Origin: Pseudomonadota bacterium
GTDB lineage: Bacteria > Pseudomonadota > Gammaproteobacteria > Steroidobacterales > Steroidobacteraceae
Length of the DNA stretch: 18,811 nt
Assembly (NCBI GenBank): GCA_021826035.1
Contig: JAKBBE010000045.1
Span: forward strand, 1 to 18,811
Reading direction: 5' to 3'
Below the pieces are notes generated by a model. That model saw only the letters and a list, made by a program, of their open reading frames with translations. It was not told where the DNA came from and searched no databases. Position 1 is the stretch's first letter. The number at the start of each line of letters is the position of its first letter. This document shows positions 8,100 through 17,517 of this stretch, one piece after another. Made by a program: the position numbers and the translations under genes.

Positions 8100-9353
8100 A
8101 TGAATGCCAGCCTCGCACGGACCGGTGGTGTTCTGGGCAGCATCGGCTCGGCACTGTTGATCGGCGGATGCGCCGGTCTGATCGCGCCGCACATCGTCGC
8201 GCCGCAGCCCGGCGGCCTGCAGGCGACGTATCAACGCACCACGAGCGGGAAGCTCGTCCTGGCGGACATCGCCCCGTACATCACCCTGCACCGGCGCATT
8301 GTCGTCGGCCCGCCGCCGGCGACGCTGGCCGTCGACATCATTCCCGCCGGGGACTATTCCCTGCGCCTCGGTACGCGGCAACGGCCCGGCTGTACGACCC
8401 TCTACCTCACCGGACCGGCCGAGCAGGCGCTGTTCGCCGCCCTGGACCGCGAGTGCCTGGCGCAGCGTACCGTGCAAGTCGCCGCCCTGAACGTGGATCC
8501 TCCGGACCGGCCGCTGAACTGCACGGCGCCCCCGCCCTCCGCGCCGCTCTGGCAACGATACCGGGCCGCGATCGCCCGTCTGCGCCGCTCGCCGGCGCCC
8601 CACGGCACGGTGATCCTGCTGCCCGGATACGGTGTCGGAAAGCTCGCCATGTTGCCGTGGGCGTTGATGCTCGCGGACGCCGGCTATCAAAGCATCCTCG
8701 TCGACCCGCGTGCCCAGGGTCAGTCGAGCGGTCAGTACGTCACCTACGGCGCGCTCGAATCGAAGGACCTGATACAGCTGGTGGCCGCGCTGCGCACCGC
8801 GGGCCTCATCCAGGGGCGCCTCGGGCTGCTCGGTGACTCCATGGGCGCAGCCACGGCCCTGCTCGCCGCGCCGTACCTGAAGCCTCTCGCCGCCGTGGTG
8901 GCGATCTCCCCCTATGAGCGGGCGACGGCCGCCATCCCGCGCTATGCGCGGCTCGCGCACTGGTACGCTCAGCTCATCCCATCGGCCTCGTGGCGGGCGG
9001 CCGAACGTCGGGCGGGCCAACTCGCCGGGGTGAACCTCGCGGACGCCGATCCGATCGAGATCGCGCCCCGCATTCGCGCCCCGGTGCTCTATCTGCAGGG
9101 GAGCCAAGACCAGGTGGTCGGCCCGGCGCAAGCGCGCCAACTCGCCGCGCGCACGCCCCACGCCCAGCTGAAGATGTACCCCGGACTGGGCCATCTCGAG
9201 CTGTCGGAGAATTTCGTCGGCCTCGCACCGCCGGTCATCACCTGGTTCAACCGCTACGTGGCACGGGATCACCAGACGGGCCGAGCTCCGCCGGTGGGCC
9301 TGCCGAAAGGCACGCAGAACGCGCTCGCGATGTCCGGCTGCCTCGAATACTGA
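8100..9353 (+). CDS. Lipoprotein alpha/beta hydrolase
   Basis: This 417-residue predicted lipoprotein has a short signal with hydrophobic VLGSIGSALLIGGC, giving a lipobox cysteine at residue 24. The C-terminal half is an alpha/beta hydrolase: oxyanion-loop LLPGYGVGK (173-181), VDPRAQGQSSG (201-211), nucleophile S247 in LLGDSMGAATAL, acid D337 in GSQDQVVG and H365 in GLGHLEL. Residues 30-165 are an unidentified extension. Its VILLPGYG and DPRAQGQSSG blocks resemble the YfhR/BAAT-like family of membrane-associated hydrolases, but the substrate cannot be assigned. The ATG at 8100 is chosen because it starts the lipoprotein signal; the frame is open further upstream without family features. No ribosome binding site is visible. 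It is divergent from GH51, so an esterase acting on acylated plant polysaccharide is possible but unsupported. Confidence 0.85.
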   Translation: MNASLARTGGVLGSIGSALLIGGCAGLIAPHIVAPQPGGLQATYQRTTSGKLVLADIAPYITLHRRIVVGPPPATLAVDIIPAGDYSLRLGTRQRPGCTTLYLTGPAEQALFAALDRECLAQRTVQVAALNVDPPDRPLNCTAPPPSAPLWQRYRAAIARLRRSPAPHGTVILLPGYGVGKLAMLPWALMLADAGYQSILVDPRAQGQSSGQYVTYGALESKDLIQLVAALRTAGLIQGRLGLLGDSMGAATALLAAPYLKPLAAVVAISPYERATAAIPRYARLAHWYAQLIPSASWRAAERRAGQLAGVNLADADPIEIAPRIRAPVLYLQGSQDQVVGPAQARQLAARTPHAQLKMYPGLGHLELSENFVGLAPPVITWFNRYVARDHQTGRAPPVGLPKGTQNALAMSGCLEY

Positions 9354-9598
9354 CCGCGGTACCGCCGCCCCGACCGATGTGTCTCGGCCTTGATCAGGGC
9401 CTTCTGGCGCGCTGACCTCGAGTGACGCCAAACATCCGTACGGTCCGCACTCGCGATCCTCGAGGGGATTGGCCGGTGAGCTCCCGCTGCGGTCGCGGCA
9501 CGCTCAGCCGAGCCGTAGGCCCAAGAGCCTCCTGGCGGTGCGCGAGGGATTCCGGGACCGCACCGCCGGAGCCGTTCCGCGCGGGCGACGGGACGCGA
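9354..9598. other. Convergent intergenic stretch with hairpins, no gene
   Basis: These 245 nt separate the hydrolase stop from the garD stop on the opposite strand. No coding signature is visible. The most notable structure is a perfect 9-bp inverted repeat, GGCGGTGCG at 9534-9542 and CGCACCGCC at 9559-9567, with a 16-nt loop. It lies 32-65 nt past garD and is a candidate 3' end structure of the aldarate operon, though without a U-run. Confidence 0.5.
9386..9401 (+). terminator. Weak candidate terminator hairpin after the hydrolase gene
   Basis: GGCCTT-GATC-AGGGCC can fold into a six-pair stem (one G-U) with a 4-nt loop, 33 nt after the hydrolase stop, followed by TTCTGG. The T-run is poor. 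A perfect 10-bp palindrome, GCGGTACCGC, lies just before it at 9356-9365. Confidence 0.3.
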
Positions 9599-11158
9599 TC
9601 ACGTCACGGGCGCCGGATTGAACAGCACCAGAGAATTTGCGAGCTGCAGACGCTCCGCGCAGGTCCGGCGCTCCCCGCTCGCCGTGCGCAGCATCATCCG
9701 AAAGAGCGCCCACCCGGTCTCCTCGAGGGTGGCCGACCCCGAGGCGATCGCGCCCGCATCGAGATCGATCAGATCGTGCCACCGGCGCGCCAGCTCGGTG
9801 CGGCTGCTCACTTTGAGGACCGGCACGCTCGACAGGTTGTACGGCGTTCCCCGGCCCGTCGTGAACACGTGCAGATTCATTCCGGCCGCGAGCTGCAGAG
9901 TCCCGCAAATGAAATCACTCGCCGGCGTCGCGGCGAAGATCAGCCCGCGCTCGGTGAGCCGCTCCCCGGGCCCGAGCACACCCGTGATGGGCGTTGTGCC
10001 GGATTTGACGATCGAGCCCAACGCCTTCTCGACGATGTTGGAAAGGCCACCGGCCTTGTTTCCCGGTGTGGTATTGGCGCTGCGATCTGCACCACCGCGT
10101 GCCAGATAGTCGTCATACCAGGCCAGTTCGCGCAGAATGGCCTGCGCGATCTGCGGGCTCGCGGCTCGAGCGATGAGCTGCGCAACCCCATCGCGCACCT
10201 CGGTCACTTCCGAGAAGAGCACCGTGGCGCCCGCACGCACGAGCAAATCGGTACAGAACCCCACGGCCGGATTGGCCGTCACGCCGGAGAAGGCGTCGCT
10301 TCCACCGCACTGGACTCCCACCACCAGCTCACGGGCCGCAACCGTCTCGCGCCGTCGGGCGTTCAGCCGCGTAAGACGCACTTCGGCGGCGCGCATGATC
10401 GATGCGATCATCGACTCGAAGCCGACGTGCTGCGGGTCCTGCAGGCAGAGCACGTCAGTACCGCCCGCCTCAGCGCCGCCGGAGGGGCCGATCGGAATAC
10501 CCTTCAGCAGCCGCGTCGGCTGAAGCTTCTCGCAACCGAGACTCAACACCAGCAGCTCGCCGCCGAAATTGGGATTTAAGCTGATGTTCCGCACCGTCCG
10601 GATCGGAATCTCCGCCCCGGGAGCGTCGATCGCAACGCCACACCCGTAACTGTGCTCAAGGCCCACCACATCATCGACATTCGGGTAGCGCGGCAGCAGT
10701 TCCGAGCGAATGCGGCGCACCGCGTGGTCGACGACTCCGGCGACACACTGAACCGTCGTGGTCACAGCCAGAATATTGCGAGTGCCGACCGAGCCGTCGG
10801 GGTTGCGATAGCCCTTGAACGTGTACCCCTCCAGGGGCGGCAGACGTTTCGTCAGGGTGGACACCGGCAGATCCGACAACGACGGTGCCGGCGGCAATCG
10901 AAGCCGCTGCTCGTGCACCCAGCTGCCCGCCGGAATCGCTTCACGGGCCACGCCAATGACCGCTCCGTAGCGCACGACCGGCGCGCCCTCAGCGATGTCC
11001 TGCAGCGCCACCTTATGGCCCTGCGCCACCGCCTCACGCAGCACCACCCGGTGCGTCACTCGGCTGCCGGCCGGCAAGCCGCCGTCGCTCCCGACGATGG
11101 CCACATTGTCCCGCTCGTGGACCTTGATCACGGCCGGATTTTGGAGCGCTCCGCTCAC
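9599..11158 (-). CDS. garD: Galactarate dehydratase
   Basis: This 519-residue enzyme matches galactarate dehydratase (EC 4.2.1.42; E. coli GarD is 523 residues), which converts meso-galactarate to 5-dehydro-4-deoxy-D-glucarate using Fe2+. An N-terminal SAF-type domain (about 1-90) is followed by the UxaA/GarD core: [18 protein letters not shown] (about 129-146), [64 protein letters not shown], and the C-terminal [18 protein letters not shown]. The conserved Cys/His/Gly clusters of the family are present. The start is a GTG at 11158, 6 nt after the gudD stop, with no strong ribosome binding site, suggesting translational coupling. It is the last gene of the aldarate operon and feeds the same intermediate as gudD. 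Confidence 0.95.
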   Translation of the reverse strand: MSGALQNPAVIKVHERDNVAIVGSDGGLPAGSRVTHRVVLREAVAQGHKVALQDIAEGAPVVRYGAVIGVAREAIPAGSWVHEQRLRLPPAPSLSDLPVSTLTKRLPPLEGYTFKGYRNPDGSVGTRNILAVTTTVQCVAGVVDHAVRRIRSELLPRYPNVDDVVGLEHSYGCGVAIDAPGAEIPIRTVRNISLNPNFGGELLVLSLGCEKLQPTRLLKGIPIGPSGGAEAGGTDVLCLQDPQHVGFESMIASIMRAAEVRLTRLNARRRETVAARELVVGVQCGGSDAFSGVTANPAVGFCTDLLVRAGATVLFSEVTEVRDGVAQLIARAASPQIAQAILRELAWYDDYLARGGADRSANTTPGNKAGGLSNIVEKALGSIVKSGTTPITGVLGPGERLTERGLIFAATPASDFICGTLQLAAGMNLHVFTTGRGTPYNLSSVPVLKVSSRTELARRWHDLIDLDAGAIASGSATLEETGWALFRMMLRTASGERRTCAERLQLANSLVLFNPAPVT

Positions 11159-11164
11159 GAGCCG

Positions 11165-12499
11165 CTAGCGCACCAGGCAGGGCCGCTTCGGATCGAAACG
11201 CCAGCCCGGCACGAGATGGTTCATCGCGAGACTGTCGTCCCGCGCCCCCAGACCGACGCGGCGGTACAGCTCATGCGCCCGCTGCAATTGCATCCGGTCG
11301 AGTTCGATGCCGAGACCCGCACGCTCCGGGACCCGCACCTTGCCCTGGCGGATGCGAAGCGGCTCATGCGTCAGTCGCTCGCCGTCCTGCCAGATCCAGT
11401 GCGTGTCGATGGCCGTAATGCGTCCCGGGGCGGCGGCCGCGACGTGCGTGAACATCGCCAGGGAAATATCGAAGTGATTGTTGGAGTGTGAACCCCAGGT
11501 GAGCCCCCACTCGCGGCACATTTGCGCCACGCGCACCGATCCGGCCATCGTCCAGAAATGCGGATCCGCGAGCGGGATGTCCACTGCCTGCAGTTGCACC
11601 GCATGGACGAGCTGTCGCCAGTCGGTCGCCACCATGTTCGTTGCGGTGGGCAGGCCCGTCTCGCGACGGAATTCTGCGAGAATTTCCCGCCCGGAAAATC
11701 CATGCTCGGCTCCGCAGGGATCCTCCGCGTAGGCGAGGATGTTGCGCTTCCCCGCGCACAGCGCGATCGCCCGCTCCAGCGACCAGGCACCGTTCGGATC
11801 GAGGGTGATCCGTGCCTGCGGAAAGCGCTGGGTCAGCGCCTCGACCGCGTCCATCTCTGCCTCACCCTCGAACACGCCGCCCTTGAGCTTGAAATCGGTG
11901 AACCCGTAGCGCTCGTGCGCCGCCTCGGCGAGCGCAACGATGGCCTGTGGGTTCAAGGCCGGTGCATCGCGAAGATGCAGCCACCCCTCGCCGGCTGCGG
12001 CCCGGTAGTCGAGATCGGTCTTGCGACGATCGCCAATGTAAAAGAGATAGCCCAACATGGGAACGAAGGAGCGTTGCTGGCCTTCCCCGAGGAGCGCTGC
12101 CACGGGCACATCCAGGTACTGACCCAGCAGATCGAGCAACGCGGACTCGAGCGCGGCAACTGCATGAATCGTGGTGCGCTGATCGAATGTCTGCAGGCCA
12201 CGCCCTGCGCAATCGCGTTCGGCAAACGCGTGCCCGATGCGACCGAGGATCGCCAGGTGCCCGCCGAGCGGTTGCCCGATGACGAGGGGGCGTGCGTCCT
12301 CCAGGGTCTTGCGGATGGCCTCGCCTCCGGGCACCTCGCCAAGACCGAGGCCCCCGCGCTCATCGGTGAGAACGACGACATTTCGGGTGAAATAGGGACT
12401 GTGGGCACCACTTAAATTGAGGAGCATGCTGTCGTGCCCGGCAACCGGCACGACTTCCATCTCGACAACCTTCGGGGTCGAATGCTGCGATGCGCTCAT
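11165..12499 (-). CDS. gudD: Glucarate dehydratase
   Basis: This 444-residue enolase-superfamily enzyme (EC 4.2.1.40) converts D-glucarate, and often L-idarate, to 5-dehydro-4-deoxy-D-glucarate. Residues correspond one-off to E. coli GudD numbering: the KxK base K206 in FKLKGG, Mg2+ ligands D234, E259 and N288 ([23 protein letters not shown]), N236, D312 in LADPHFW and the catalytic H338 in [12 protein letters not shown]. Length matches the family (E. coli 446). The start ATG overlaps the MFS permease stop as ATGA at 12496-12499. The true GudD rather than the GudX paralogue is favoured because all of these catalytic residues are retained. It acts in the cytoplasm directly after uptake. Confidence 0.96.
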   Translation of the reverse strand: MSASQHSTPKVVEMEVVPVAGHDSMLLNLSGAHSPYFTRNVVVLTDERGGLGLGEVPGGEAIRKTLEDARPLVIGQPLGGHLAILGRIGHAFAERDCAGRGLQTFDQRTTIHAVAALESALLDLLGQYLDVPVAALLGEGQQRSFVPMLGYLFYIGDRRKTDLDYRAAAGEGWLHLRDAPALNPQAIVALAEAAHERYGFTDFKLKGGVFEGEAEMDAVEALTQRFPQARITLDPNGAWSLERAIALCAGKRNILAYAEDPCGAEHGFSGREILAEFRRETGLPTATNMVATDWRQLVHAVQLQAVDIPLADPHFWTMAGSVRVAQMCREWGLTWGSHSNNHFDISLAMFTHVAAAAPGRITAIDTHWIWQDGERLTHEPLRIRQGKVRVPERAGLGIELDRMQLQRAHELYRRVGLGARDDSLAMNHLVPGWRFDPKRPCLVR

Positions 12500-13866
12500 G
12501 AGTGACTCTCCATCTCCCCCAGGCTGCGCGCACTTGCACCGGTGTCCGTCAGGTGAACGCGCTCGAACCGCCCGGCGATCACCGTGTAGGCAATCACGGC
12601 CAGCAGTGCGTTCGCACCGACGTAGACCAGGGCCCCGGAGAACGATCCGGTATCCTGCACGATGTAGCCGATGATGATCGGTGTCGTGATGGCGCCTACA
12701 TTGCCGAAGGTATTGAACAGGCCGCCATACAGTCCGGGAACCTCTTGCGGCGCGGTATCGGAAACGACGGCCCAGCCGAGCGACCCCAGACCCTTACCGA
12801 AGAACGCGAGCGACATGATGAGGACCACGAGCCAGTTGGCGTGGGCGAAATTGCAGAGGATCATGCTGATCGAGAGCAGCATCCCGGCGACGATCGGGAT
12901 TTTTCGCGCCAGCGAAAGTGAGACTCCCCGGCGCAAGAGCGCATCGGACAGAACGCCGCCGAGCACGCCACCGGCGAAGCCGCAGATCGCGGGCATGACG
13001 ATGACAAATCCCGCCTTGAGGATGGACATGTGGCGCTGCTCGACTAAGTACACCGGAAACCACGTCAGGAAGAAGTACGTCAGCACCCCGACACAGTATT
13101 GTCCGATGTAAATGCCGATCAGCATCCGCCGAGTGAGTAACGCTTTGAGATACTCCCAGCGCACCGGCTGGGGCTTCCCCTGGACTCTGTCCATGTCGAT
13201 GAGTCCGCCACCGGCGGCGATGTCATCGAGTTCGGATTGTTTCACCCGGGGATGCCGGCTCGGCGCGTAAACCGTCGTGAGCCACCCCAGGAAGAGCACC
13301 GATCCGGTGCCGCCGAGGAACAGGAACACCGCTTGCCAGCCGAAGCGAAGCGTCAGCCAGCCCATGATGGGCGCGAACATCACCGTGGCGAAGTACTGGC
13401 CGGAATTGAAGATCGCCGCAGCGGTCGCGCGCTCCCCGCCCGGGAACCATGCGGCGACGATCCGGCTGTTCCCCGGGAAGGCGGGCGCCTCGGCGAATCC
13501 GACCAACATCCGCAGCGTGAACAGTGTCCCGATCAGGAGCGCCCCGGTGAGCAGGCCCGCGACTCCTTGCAGCAACGTGAACACCGACCAGAGCAGGATG
13601 CTGCCCGCATACACCCGCCGCGAGCCGAAGCGATCGAGCAGCCAGCCGCCGGGCAGCTGCGCGAGAACGTAGGCCCAACCAAACGCTGAGAAAATGTACC
13701 CGAGCGTGATCGGATCGATGTGCAGCTGCGACTGCATCGCAGGTCCCACGATCGACAGACTTGCGCGGTCGGCGTAATTGACCGACGTCGCCGCAAACAG
13801 CATGAAGACCATGAGGTAGCGTACGTGACCACGGCCACGCGTTGCTCGATGGAGCGGGTCACTCAT
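12496..13866 (-). CDS. MFS transporter, anion:cation symporter family, probable D-glucarate/D-galactarate permease
   Basis: This 456-residue protein has about 12 membrane segments. It is an anion:cation symporter (ACS) family MFS permease, shown by [15 protein letters not shown] (residues 30-44), [23 protein letters not shown] (loop 2-3 motif) and [24 protein letters not shown]. GudP and GarP of E. coli belong here, and the position directly before gudD and garD makes aldarate:H+ symport the likely job. The start is set at ATG 13866 because GGGAGAAG lies 6-13 nt upstream ([11 protein letters not shown]). An ATG at 13914 adds 16 residues but overlaps the end of the upstream dehydrogenase gene and lacks a ribosome binding site. 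Related ACS permeases carry hexuronates or aldonates, so specificity is inferred from context. Confidence 0.9.
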   Translation of the reverse strand: MSDPLHRATRGRGHVRYLMVFMLFAATSVNYADRASLSIVGPAMQSQLHIDPITLGYIFSAFGWAYVLAQLPGGWLLDRFGSRRVYAGSILLWSVFTLLQGVAGLLTGALLIGTLFTLRMLVGFAEAPAFPGNSRIVAAWFPGGERATAAAIFNSGQYFATVMFAPIMGWLTLRFGWQAVFLFLGGTGSVLFLGWLTTVYAPSRHPRVKQSELDDIAAGGGLIDMDRVQGKPQPVRWEYLKALLTRRMLIGIYIGQYCVGVLTYFFLTWFPVYLVEQRHMSILKAGFVIVMPAICGFAGGVLGGVLSDALLRRGVSLSLARKIPIVAGMLLSISMILCNFAHANWLVVLIMSLAFFGKGLGSLGWAVVSDTAPQEVPGLYGGLFNTFGNVGAITTPIIIGYIVQDTGSFSGALVYVGANALLAVIAYTVIAGRFERVHLTDTGASARSLGEMESHS

Positions 13867-13891
13867 CGCAGCTTCTCCCGGGGCGCAGCGC

Positions 13892-15466
13892 TCATTCCCG
13901 ACCCGTTCGGCCATTCTTCAGCCGCCAGAGTCCCAGTGGATTGTCATCCTGAAGCTGGGGCGGTACGAGGGGAGTCGGCATGTCCTGGTAGCATACCGGG
14001 CGCAGGAACCTGCGGATCGCGAGTGTGCCCACCGACGTGAAGCGCGAATCCGAAGTGGCCGGGTACGGTCCGCCATGGACCATGGCATCGGACACCTCGA
14101 CCCCGGTCGGGAAGCCGTTGAAGATCAGCCGTCCGGCCTTGCGCTCGAGCACCGGCAGCAGCTCGCGCGCCATCTCGAGATCCGCCGCCTCCATGTGCAT
14201 GGAGGCGGTCAATTGCCCCTCGAGGCCCTCGATGACCTCGCGCAATTGCGCCAGGTCTCGACATCGCACCACGAGGGACGCCGGACCGAACAGTTCTTCC
14301 TGCAGACCGCGCTCCGCGAGGACGGTCTCGGCCTGCGCACTGAAGAGTGTGGGCTGGCTCCGCCAACCCTCCGCCCGCTCCCCGCGGGCCGACACCGTGA
14401 CGCCGGCCCGCGCGCTCCGCTGGCTCAAGCCGCTCTCGTAGGCGCCGTGAATCGCGCCGCTGAGCATGGTCGCGGCGCCCGCATCGTGCACTCGGGCCGC
14501 GGCGTGGGTGGTGAAGGCTTCGAGTTCCGGGCCCTCGAGGGCCAGCAGCAATCCCGGATTGGTGCAAAACTGACCGGCACCGAGCGTGAGCGCGGCCACG
14601 AAGCCCTGAGCGATCGCCGCACCTCGCTGGCGCAGCGCCCCCGGGAGCACAATCACCGGATTGACGCTGCTCATCTCGGCATGAACGACACATGGCTCGG
14701 CGCGCTGCGCCGCGATCCTCATGAGCGCCATCCCACCCGCACGGGAGCCCGTAAACCCGACCGCCTTGACGCGCGCATCGGCCACGAGTGCCTGGCCGAC
14801 TCTGGTGTCGGCCCCAAAGAGCAACGAAAAGACGCCCTCCGGCAACCGATGCGTGCAGATCGCACGCTGCACGGCGCCGGCGACGAGCTCCGACACCCCA
14901 GGATGGGCATTGTGCGCCTTGACGATGACCGGGCAGCCGGCCGCAAGCGCCGACGCGCTGTCGCCACCGGCCACGGAAAACGCCAATGGAAAATTGCTCG
15001 CGCCGAACACTGCGACCGGCCCGACCGGCACATAGTGTGTGCGCAGATCGGGCCGCGGCGACGGCCGGCTCGGCAACGGAGAATCCAGCCTCGGCTCGAG
15101 GAAACTTCCCGCACGGACCCCGTGCGCAAACAGACGAAGCTGATCCACCGTACGTTGCCGCTCGCCTTCGAGCCGCGCCCGTGGCAGGCCCGTCTCGGCG
15201 CCACCGCGCTCGATGAGCTCCGCACCGAGATTCACAACGTTATCGGCAATGGACTCCAGAAACGCCGCCCGTACCTCCAGGGGCGCCTCCCGGTACGCGT
15301 CAAATGCTGCCGCCGCGAGCGCACAGGCCCGATCCACCGTCTCGAGGGTCCCTCCGCCAAAGGGCGGCTCGAGCGGCACGCCGCTCGAGGGGTTGATCGC
15401 TCGGAACGACCCTGCGGTCCCCGCGATCCGCTCGGGTCCGACGAACATCTCTCCGGTCACTGACAT
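13892..15466 (-). CDS. Alpha-ketoglutarate semialdehyde dehydrogenase
   Basis: This 524-residue NAD(P)+-dependent aldehyde dehydrogenase oxidises 2,5-dioxopentanoate to 2-oxoglutarate (EC 1.2.1.26). Catalytic features are N158 in VFGASNFPLAFS, K183 in PVIVKAHNAHPG, the glycine motif VGFTGSRAGG (236-245), E264 in VHAEMSSVNPV and nucleophile C301 in LGAGQFCTNPG. The HAEMSSVNPV and GQFCTNPG forms are typical of the KGSADH subfamily found in aldarate, arabinose and hydroxyproline pathways. The C-terminus, FNGFPTGVEVSDAMVHGGPYPATSDSR in essence, is also diagnostic. The gene follows kdgD by 10 nt, so product and substrate enzymes are made together. A second start at the ATG of MFVGPERI is possible. 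No nearer physiological substrate than the KdgD product is suggested. Confidence 0.94.
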   Translation of the reverse strand: MSVTGEMFVGPERIAGTAGSFRAINPSSGVPLEPPFGGGTLETVDRACALAAAAFDAYREAPLEVRAAFLESIADNVVNLGAELIERGGAETGLPRARLEGERQRTVDQLRLFAHGVRAGSFLEPRLDSPLPSRPSPRPDLRTHYVPVGPVAVFGASNFPLAFSVAGGDSASALAAGCPVIVKAHNAHPGVSELVAGAVQRAICTHRLPEGVFSLLFGADTRVGQALVADARVKAVGFTGSRAGGMALMRIAAQRAEPCVVHAEMSSVNPVIVLPGALRQRGAAIAQGFVAALTLGAGQFCTNPGLLLALEGPELEAFTTHAAARVHDAGAATMLSGAIHGAYESGLSQRSARAGVTVSARGERAEGWRSQPTLFSAQAETVLAERGLQEELFGPASLVVRCRDLAQLREVIEGLEGQLTASMHMEAADLEMARELLPVLERKAGRLIFNGFPTGVEVSDAMVHGGPYPATSDSRFTSVGTLAIRRFLRPVCYQDMPTPLVPPQLQDDNPLGLWRLKNGRTGRE

Positions 15467-15476
15467 GGGTCTGGAC

Positions 15477-16391
15477 TCAGCGCCGGCCCGCGATCAACGC
15501 GGCGAGCTCGTCCATTTCCTCGCCCGTGAGGTCCGTGAGCGGCGGGCGCACCGGACCGCAATCGCGCCCAATCAGCCTCATGCCCGCCTTGACGATCGAC
15601 ACCGCATACCCTTTGCGGCGGCGCCGGATCGCGATGTACGGCAGAACGAACTCCCGCAGCGCCGTGGTCACCGCCTCTCGGTCGCGGCGACGCACGGCGG
15701 CATAGAACTCCAGCGCGAATTTCGGCAGAAAGTTGTAGATGGCCGACGAGTACGTGTTCACCCCGAGCTCGAGATACGGGAGCGCGAATGTCTCGGCCGT
15801 CGGCAGCCCGCCGAGGTACGTGAGCCGCGCACCGACCCTGGCGTAGATGCGCGTCATCAGTTCGACGTCGCCCACTCCGTCTTTGAATCCCACCAGGTTC
15901 GGGCACCGCTCGCACAGGTACTCGAGTGTCAGATCGTCAATGGCGGCGTTGGCGCGACTGTAGAATATCACCCCGAGCCGCGTTTCCCGGCAGACTGCCT
16001 CGACGTGGGCCGCGATGCCCTCCGGCTCGCACTCGGTCAGATACGGCGGCATCAGCAACAGCCCGTCCGCCCCGGCCGCCTCGGCGGTTCGCGCCAGATC
16101 CTTGGCCATCGCGGTACCGTAGCCACAGGGGGCGAGCAGCGGGAAACGCCCACCCACCTCTTCGACCGCGATTTTGACCACCTGGGCCACCTCAGCGGCC
16201 GTCAGTGAGAAGAACTCACCCGTGCCTCCGGCGGCGAACAACCCAGCCGGGCCGTGACTACACGCCCAGGCGATGTTGTCTCGGTACCGGTGTGGATCCA
16301 GGCCGCCATCGGCGTGAAACGTGGTCACGGGGAACGAGAGAAGGCCCTTGCCTAGCGCGGACGCCATCTCGGTGGGAGACATGCCGGTCAT
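15477..16391 (-). CDS. kdgD: 5-dehydro-4-deoxyglucarate dehydratase (decarboxylating)
   Basis: This 304-residue member of the DHDPS/NAL class I aldolase superfamily acts as KdgD (EC 4.2.1.41). It dehydrates and decarboxylates 5-dehydro-4-deoxy-D-glucarate to 2,5-dioxopentanoate. [13 protein letters not shown] (52-64) is the carboxylate-binding GGTGE loop, Y144 in VIFYSRAN is the catalytic tyrosine, and K170 in [10 protein letters not shown] is the Schiff-base lysine. [10 protein letters not shown] near the start and [11 protein letters not shown] are typical of KdgD rather than DapA. The ATG at 16391 has AAGGA about 10 nt upstream. It sits between a UxuA-like gene (51 nt upstream) and the semialdehyde dehydrogenase (10 nt downstream), completing the GudD/GarD-KdgD-KGSADH route to 2-oxoglutarate without aldolase GarL. 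Confidence 0.95.
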   Translation of the reverse strand: MTGMSPTEMASALGKGLLSFPVTTFHADGGLDPHRYRDNIAWACSHGPAGLFAAGGTGEFFSLTAAEVAQVVKIAVEEVGGRFPLLAPCGYGTAMAKDLARTAEAAGADGLLLMPPYLTECEPEGIAAHVEAVCRETRLGVIFYSRANAAIDDLTLEYLCERCPNLVGFKDGVGDVELMTRIYARVGARLTYLGGLPTAETFALPYLELGVNTYSSAIYNFLPKFALEFYAAVRRRDREAVTTALREFVLPYIAIRRRRKGYAVSIVKAGMRLIGRDCGPVRPPLTDLTGEEMDELAALIAGRR

Positions 16392-16442
16392 GCGAATGAG
16401 ATTCCTTGCAGTTCCAGATCAATGAGAAGTACGACCATGAGC

Positions 16443-17504
16443 TCAAGAAGGACCCGCAGTCGCCTGAAGGAGTGCGCGCAAATATCCGTACGCGAACGCA
16501 AAGGATTCGCGATGGCCATCTGCGGCAGGATTTGCGACACCGTAGTTGTAGGCATACGGATCGCCGTCGTTCCCCACGGGCAGCAACGGCACGTGATCGG
16601 GCATCAACATGCCCTCGTACCCCACCTCGCGATACGTTCTGACGGCCCGAACCATATCGATGTCGCCATCGTCGGGGAACGTCTCGACGAACTCGCCACG
16701 GTGTCCGCGAATATTACGGATGTGAACGTTGAAGATCTTGCCGCGGGTGCCGAAGCGGCGGATCACCTCGAAAATGTCCCGTGCCGGGTTCTCCAGCTGC
16801 GAGCAGATGGTGCCTTGGCAGAAATTCAGTCCGTGGTAAGGACTTTCGGCGATCGACAGAAACCGCTCGAGACCGGCGATGTTATCCAGAACGCACCTCA
16901 CGCCCCGATAGCCGTCGGCCGGCAGACCCGGGTCGTGCGGATGACAGGCGATGCGCACCTTGTATTCCGTCGCCACCGGCACGACGCGCTCGAGAAAGTA
17001 CTCGATTCTCGCCCAGTAGGACTCCTCATCGACCGGTCCTGCGCGGGTCAGTGGTGCGGCCTCAACTTCGACGGTGCGCTTCCAGCCACTGTACTGCACC
17101 CCTCCTCGGCCGGTGAGCACATGATTGCGGACCACTCCGAGGAGGCTCATGTTGTATTTCACGGTGCCGATGCCGACCGCGGCACAGTTGCGCAACAGGT
17201 GCTGGAAGCTTTCGATGTCCCGGTCGCGCTGCGGACTCTCGCCCAACATGATGGCCGGATGCGCTTCTGAGTCGATGAGCGTCGAGCGCAGCAGCACGCT
17301 GTCGGTCATCGCCAGCGTCAGGCCGTGCCGCTCGACCATTTCCCGCAGTCGGCTCAACTCCTCGACGCTCGGGAACAATCGCCCCGGCTCGAGCCCAACG
17401 GGACTTGCACAGGCGTGGCGCACGCCGAATCGGGCAAGGAAGCTGAAATGCTCATCCGTCGAAGGCCCGCTTTGACAGCCAAGCGTTGGACCGCGGTTCG
17501 CCAC
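16443..17504 (-). CDS. UxuA-like (mannonate dehydratase family) TIM-barrel protein
   Basis: This 353-residue protein resembles the UxuA mannonate dehydratase family (EC 4.2.1.8; mannonate to 2-keto-3-deoxygluconate), in the xylose-isomerase-like TIM-barrel fold. Candidate metal and catalytic residues keep the family order and spacing: H188 in IACHPHDPG, C229 in LNFCQGT, H261 in FNVHIRNIRG and D303-H304 in MPDHVPLLP, with NGDxDM appearing as DDGDIDM (278-283). It is shorter than E. coli UxuA (394) because the segment between about 145 and 165 is abbreviated. The start is a GTG at 17504 with AGAGGAG 8-14 nt upstream, 13 nt after the propeller gene stop. No uxaC, uxuB or KDG kinase is visible here, and the other enzymes use aldarates, so its real substrate is uncertain; a sugar-acid dehydratase or epimerase role is equally possible. 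Confidence 0.8.
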   Translation of the reverse strand: MANRGPTLGCQSGPSTDEHFSFLARFGVRHACASPVGLEPGRLFPSVEELSRLREMVERHGLTLAMTDSVLLRSTLIDSEAHPAIMLGESPQRDRDIESFQHLLRNCAAVGIGTVKYNMSLLGVVRNHVLTGRGGVQYSGWKRTVEVEAAPLTRAGPVDEESYWARIEYFLERVVPVATEYKVRIACHPHDPGLPADGYRGVRCVLDNIAGLERFLSIAESPYHGLNFCQGTICSQLENPARDIFEVIRRFGTRGKIFNVHIRNIRGHRGEFVETFPDDGDIDMVRAVRTYREVGYEGMLMPDHVPLLPVGNDGDPYAYNYGVANPAADGHRESFAFAYGYLRALLQATAGPS

Positions 17505-17517
17505 TGCTCGAGCTCCT

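Noticed and set aside
7809..9431. Open frame extending the GH51 protein to 1188 residues
   Set aside because: The extension is antisense to the lipoprotein hydrolase gene, has arginine-rich low-information composition, and precedes a clear signal peptide that must be N-terminal.
13867..13914. Upstream ATG at 13914 for the MFS permease
   Set aside because: It overlaps the dehydrogenase gene and lacks a ribosome binding site, whereas GGGAGAAG precedes the ATG at 13866.
13986..13996. GGTAGCATACC, resembling the GH51 LacI-type site
   Set aside because: It has an asymmetrical 3-base centre and lies inside the dehydrogenase coding region, where it encodes conserved residues; probably chance.
14075..15463. 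462-codon plus-strand frame opposite the semialdehyde dehydrogenase
   Set aside because: It is the antisense of a well-supported ALDH, with His/Arg-rich composition typical of such shadows.
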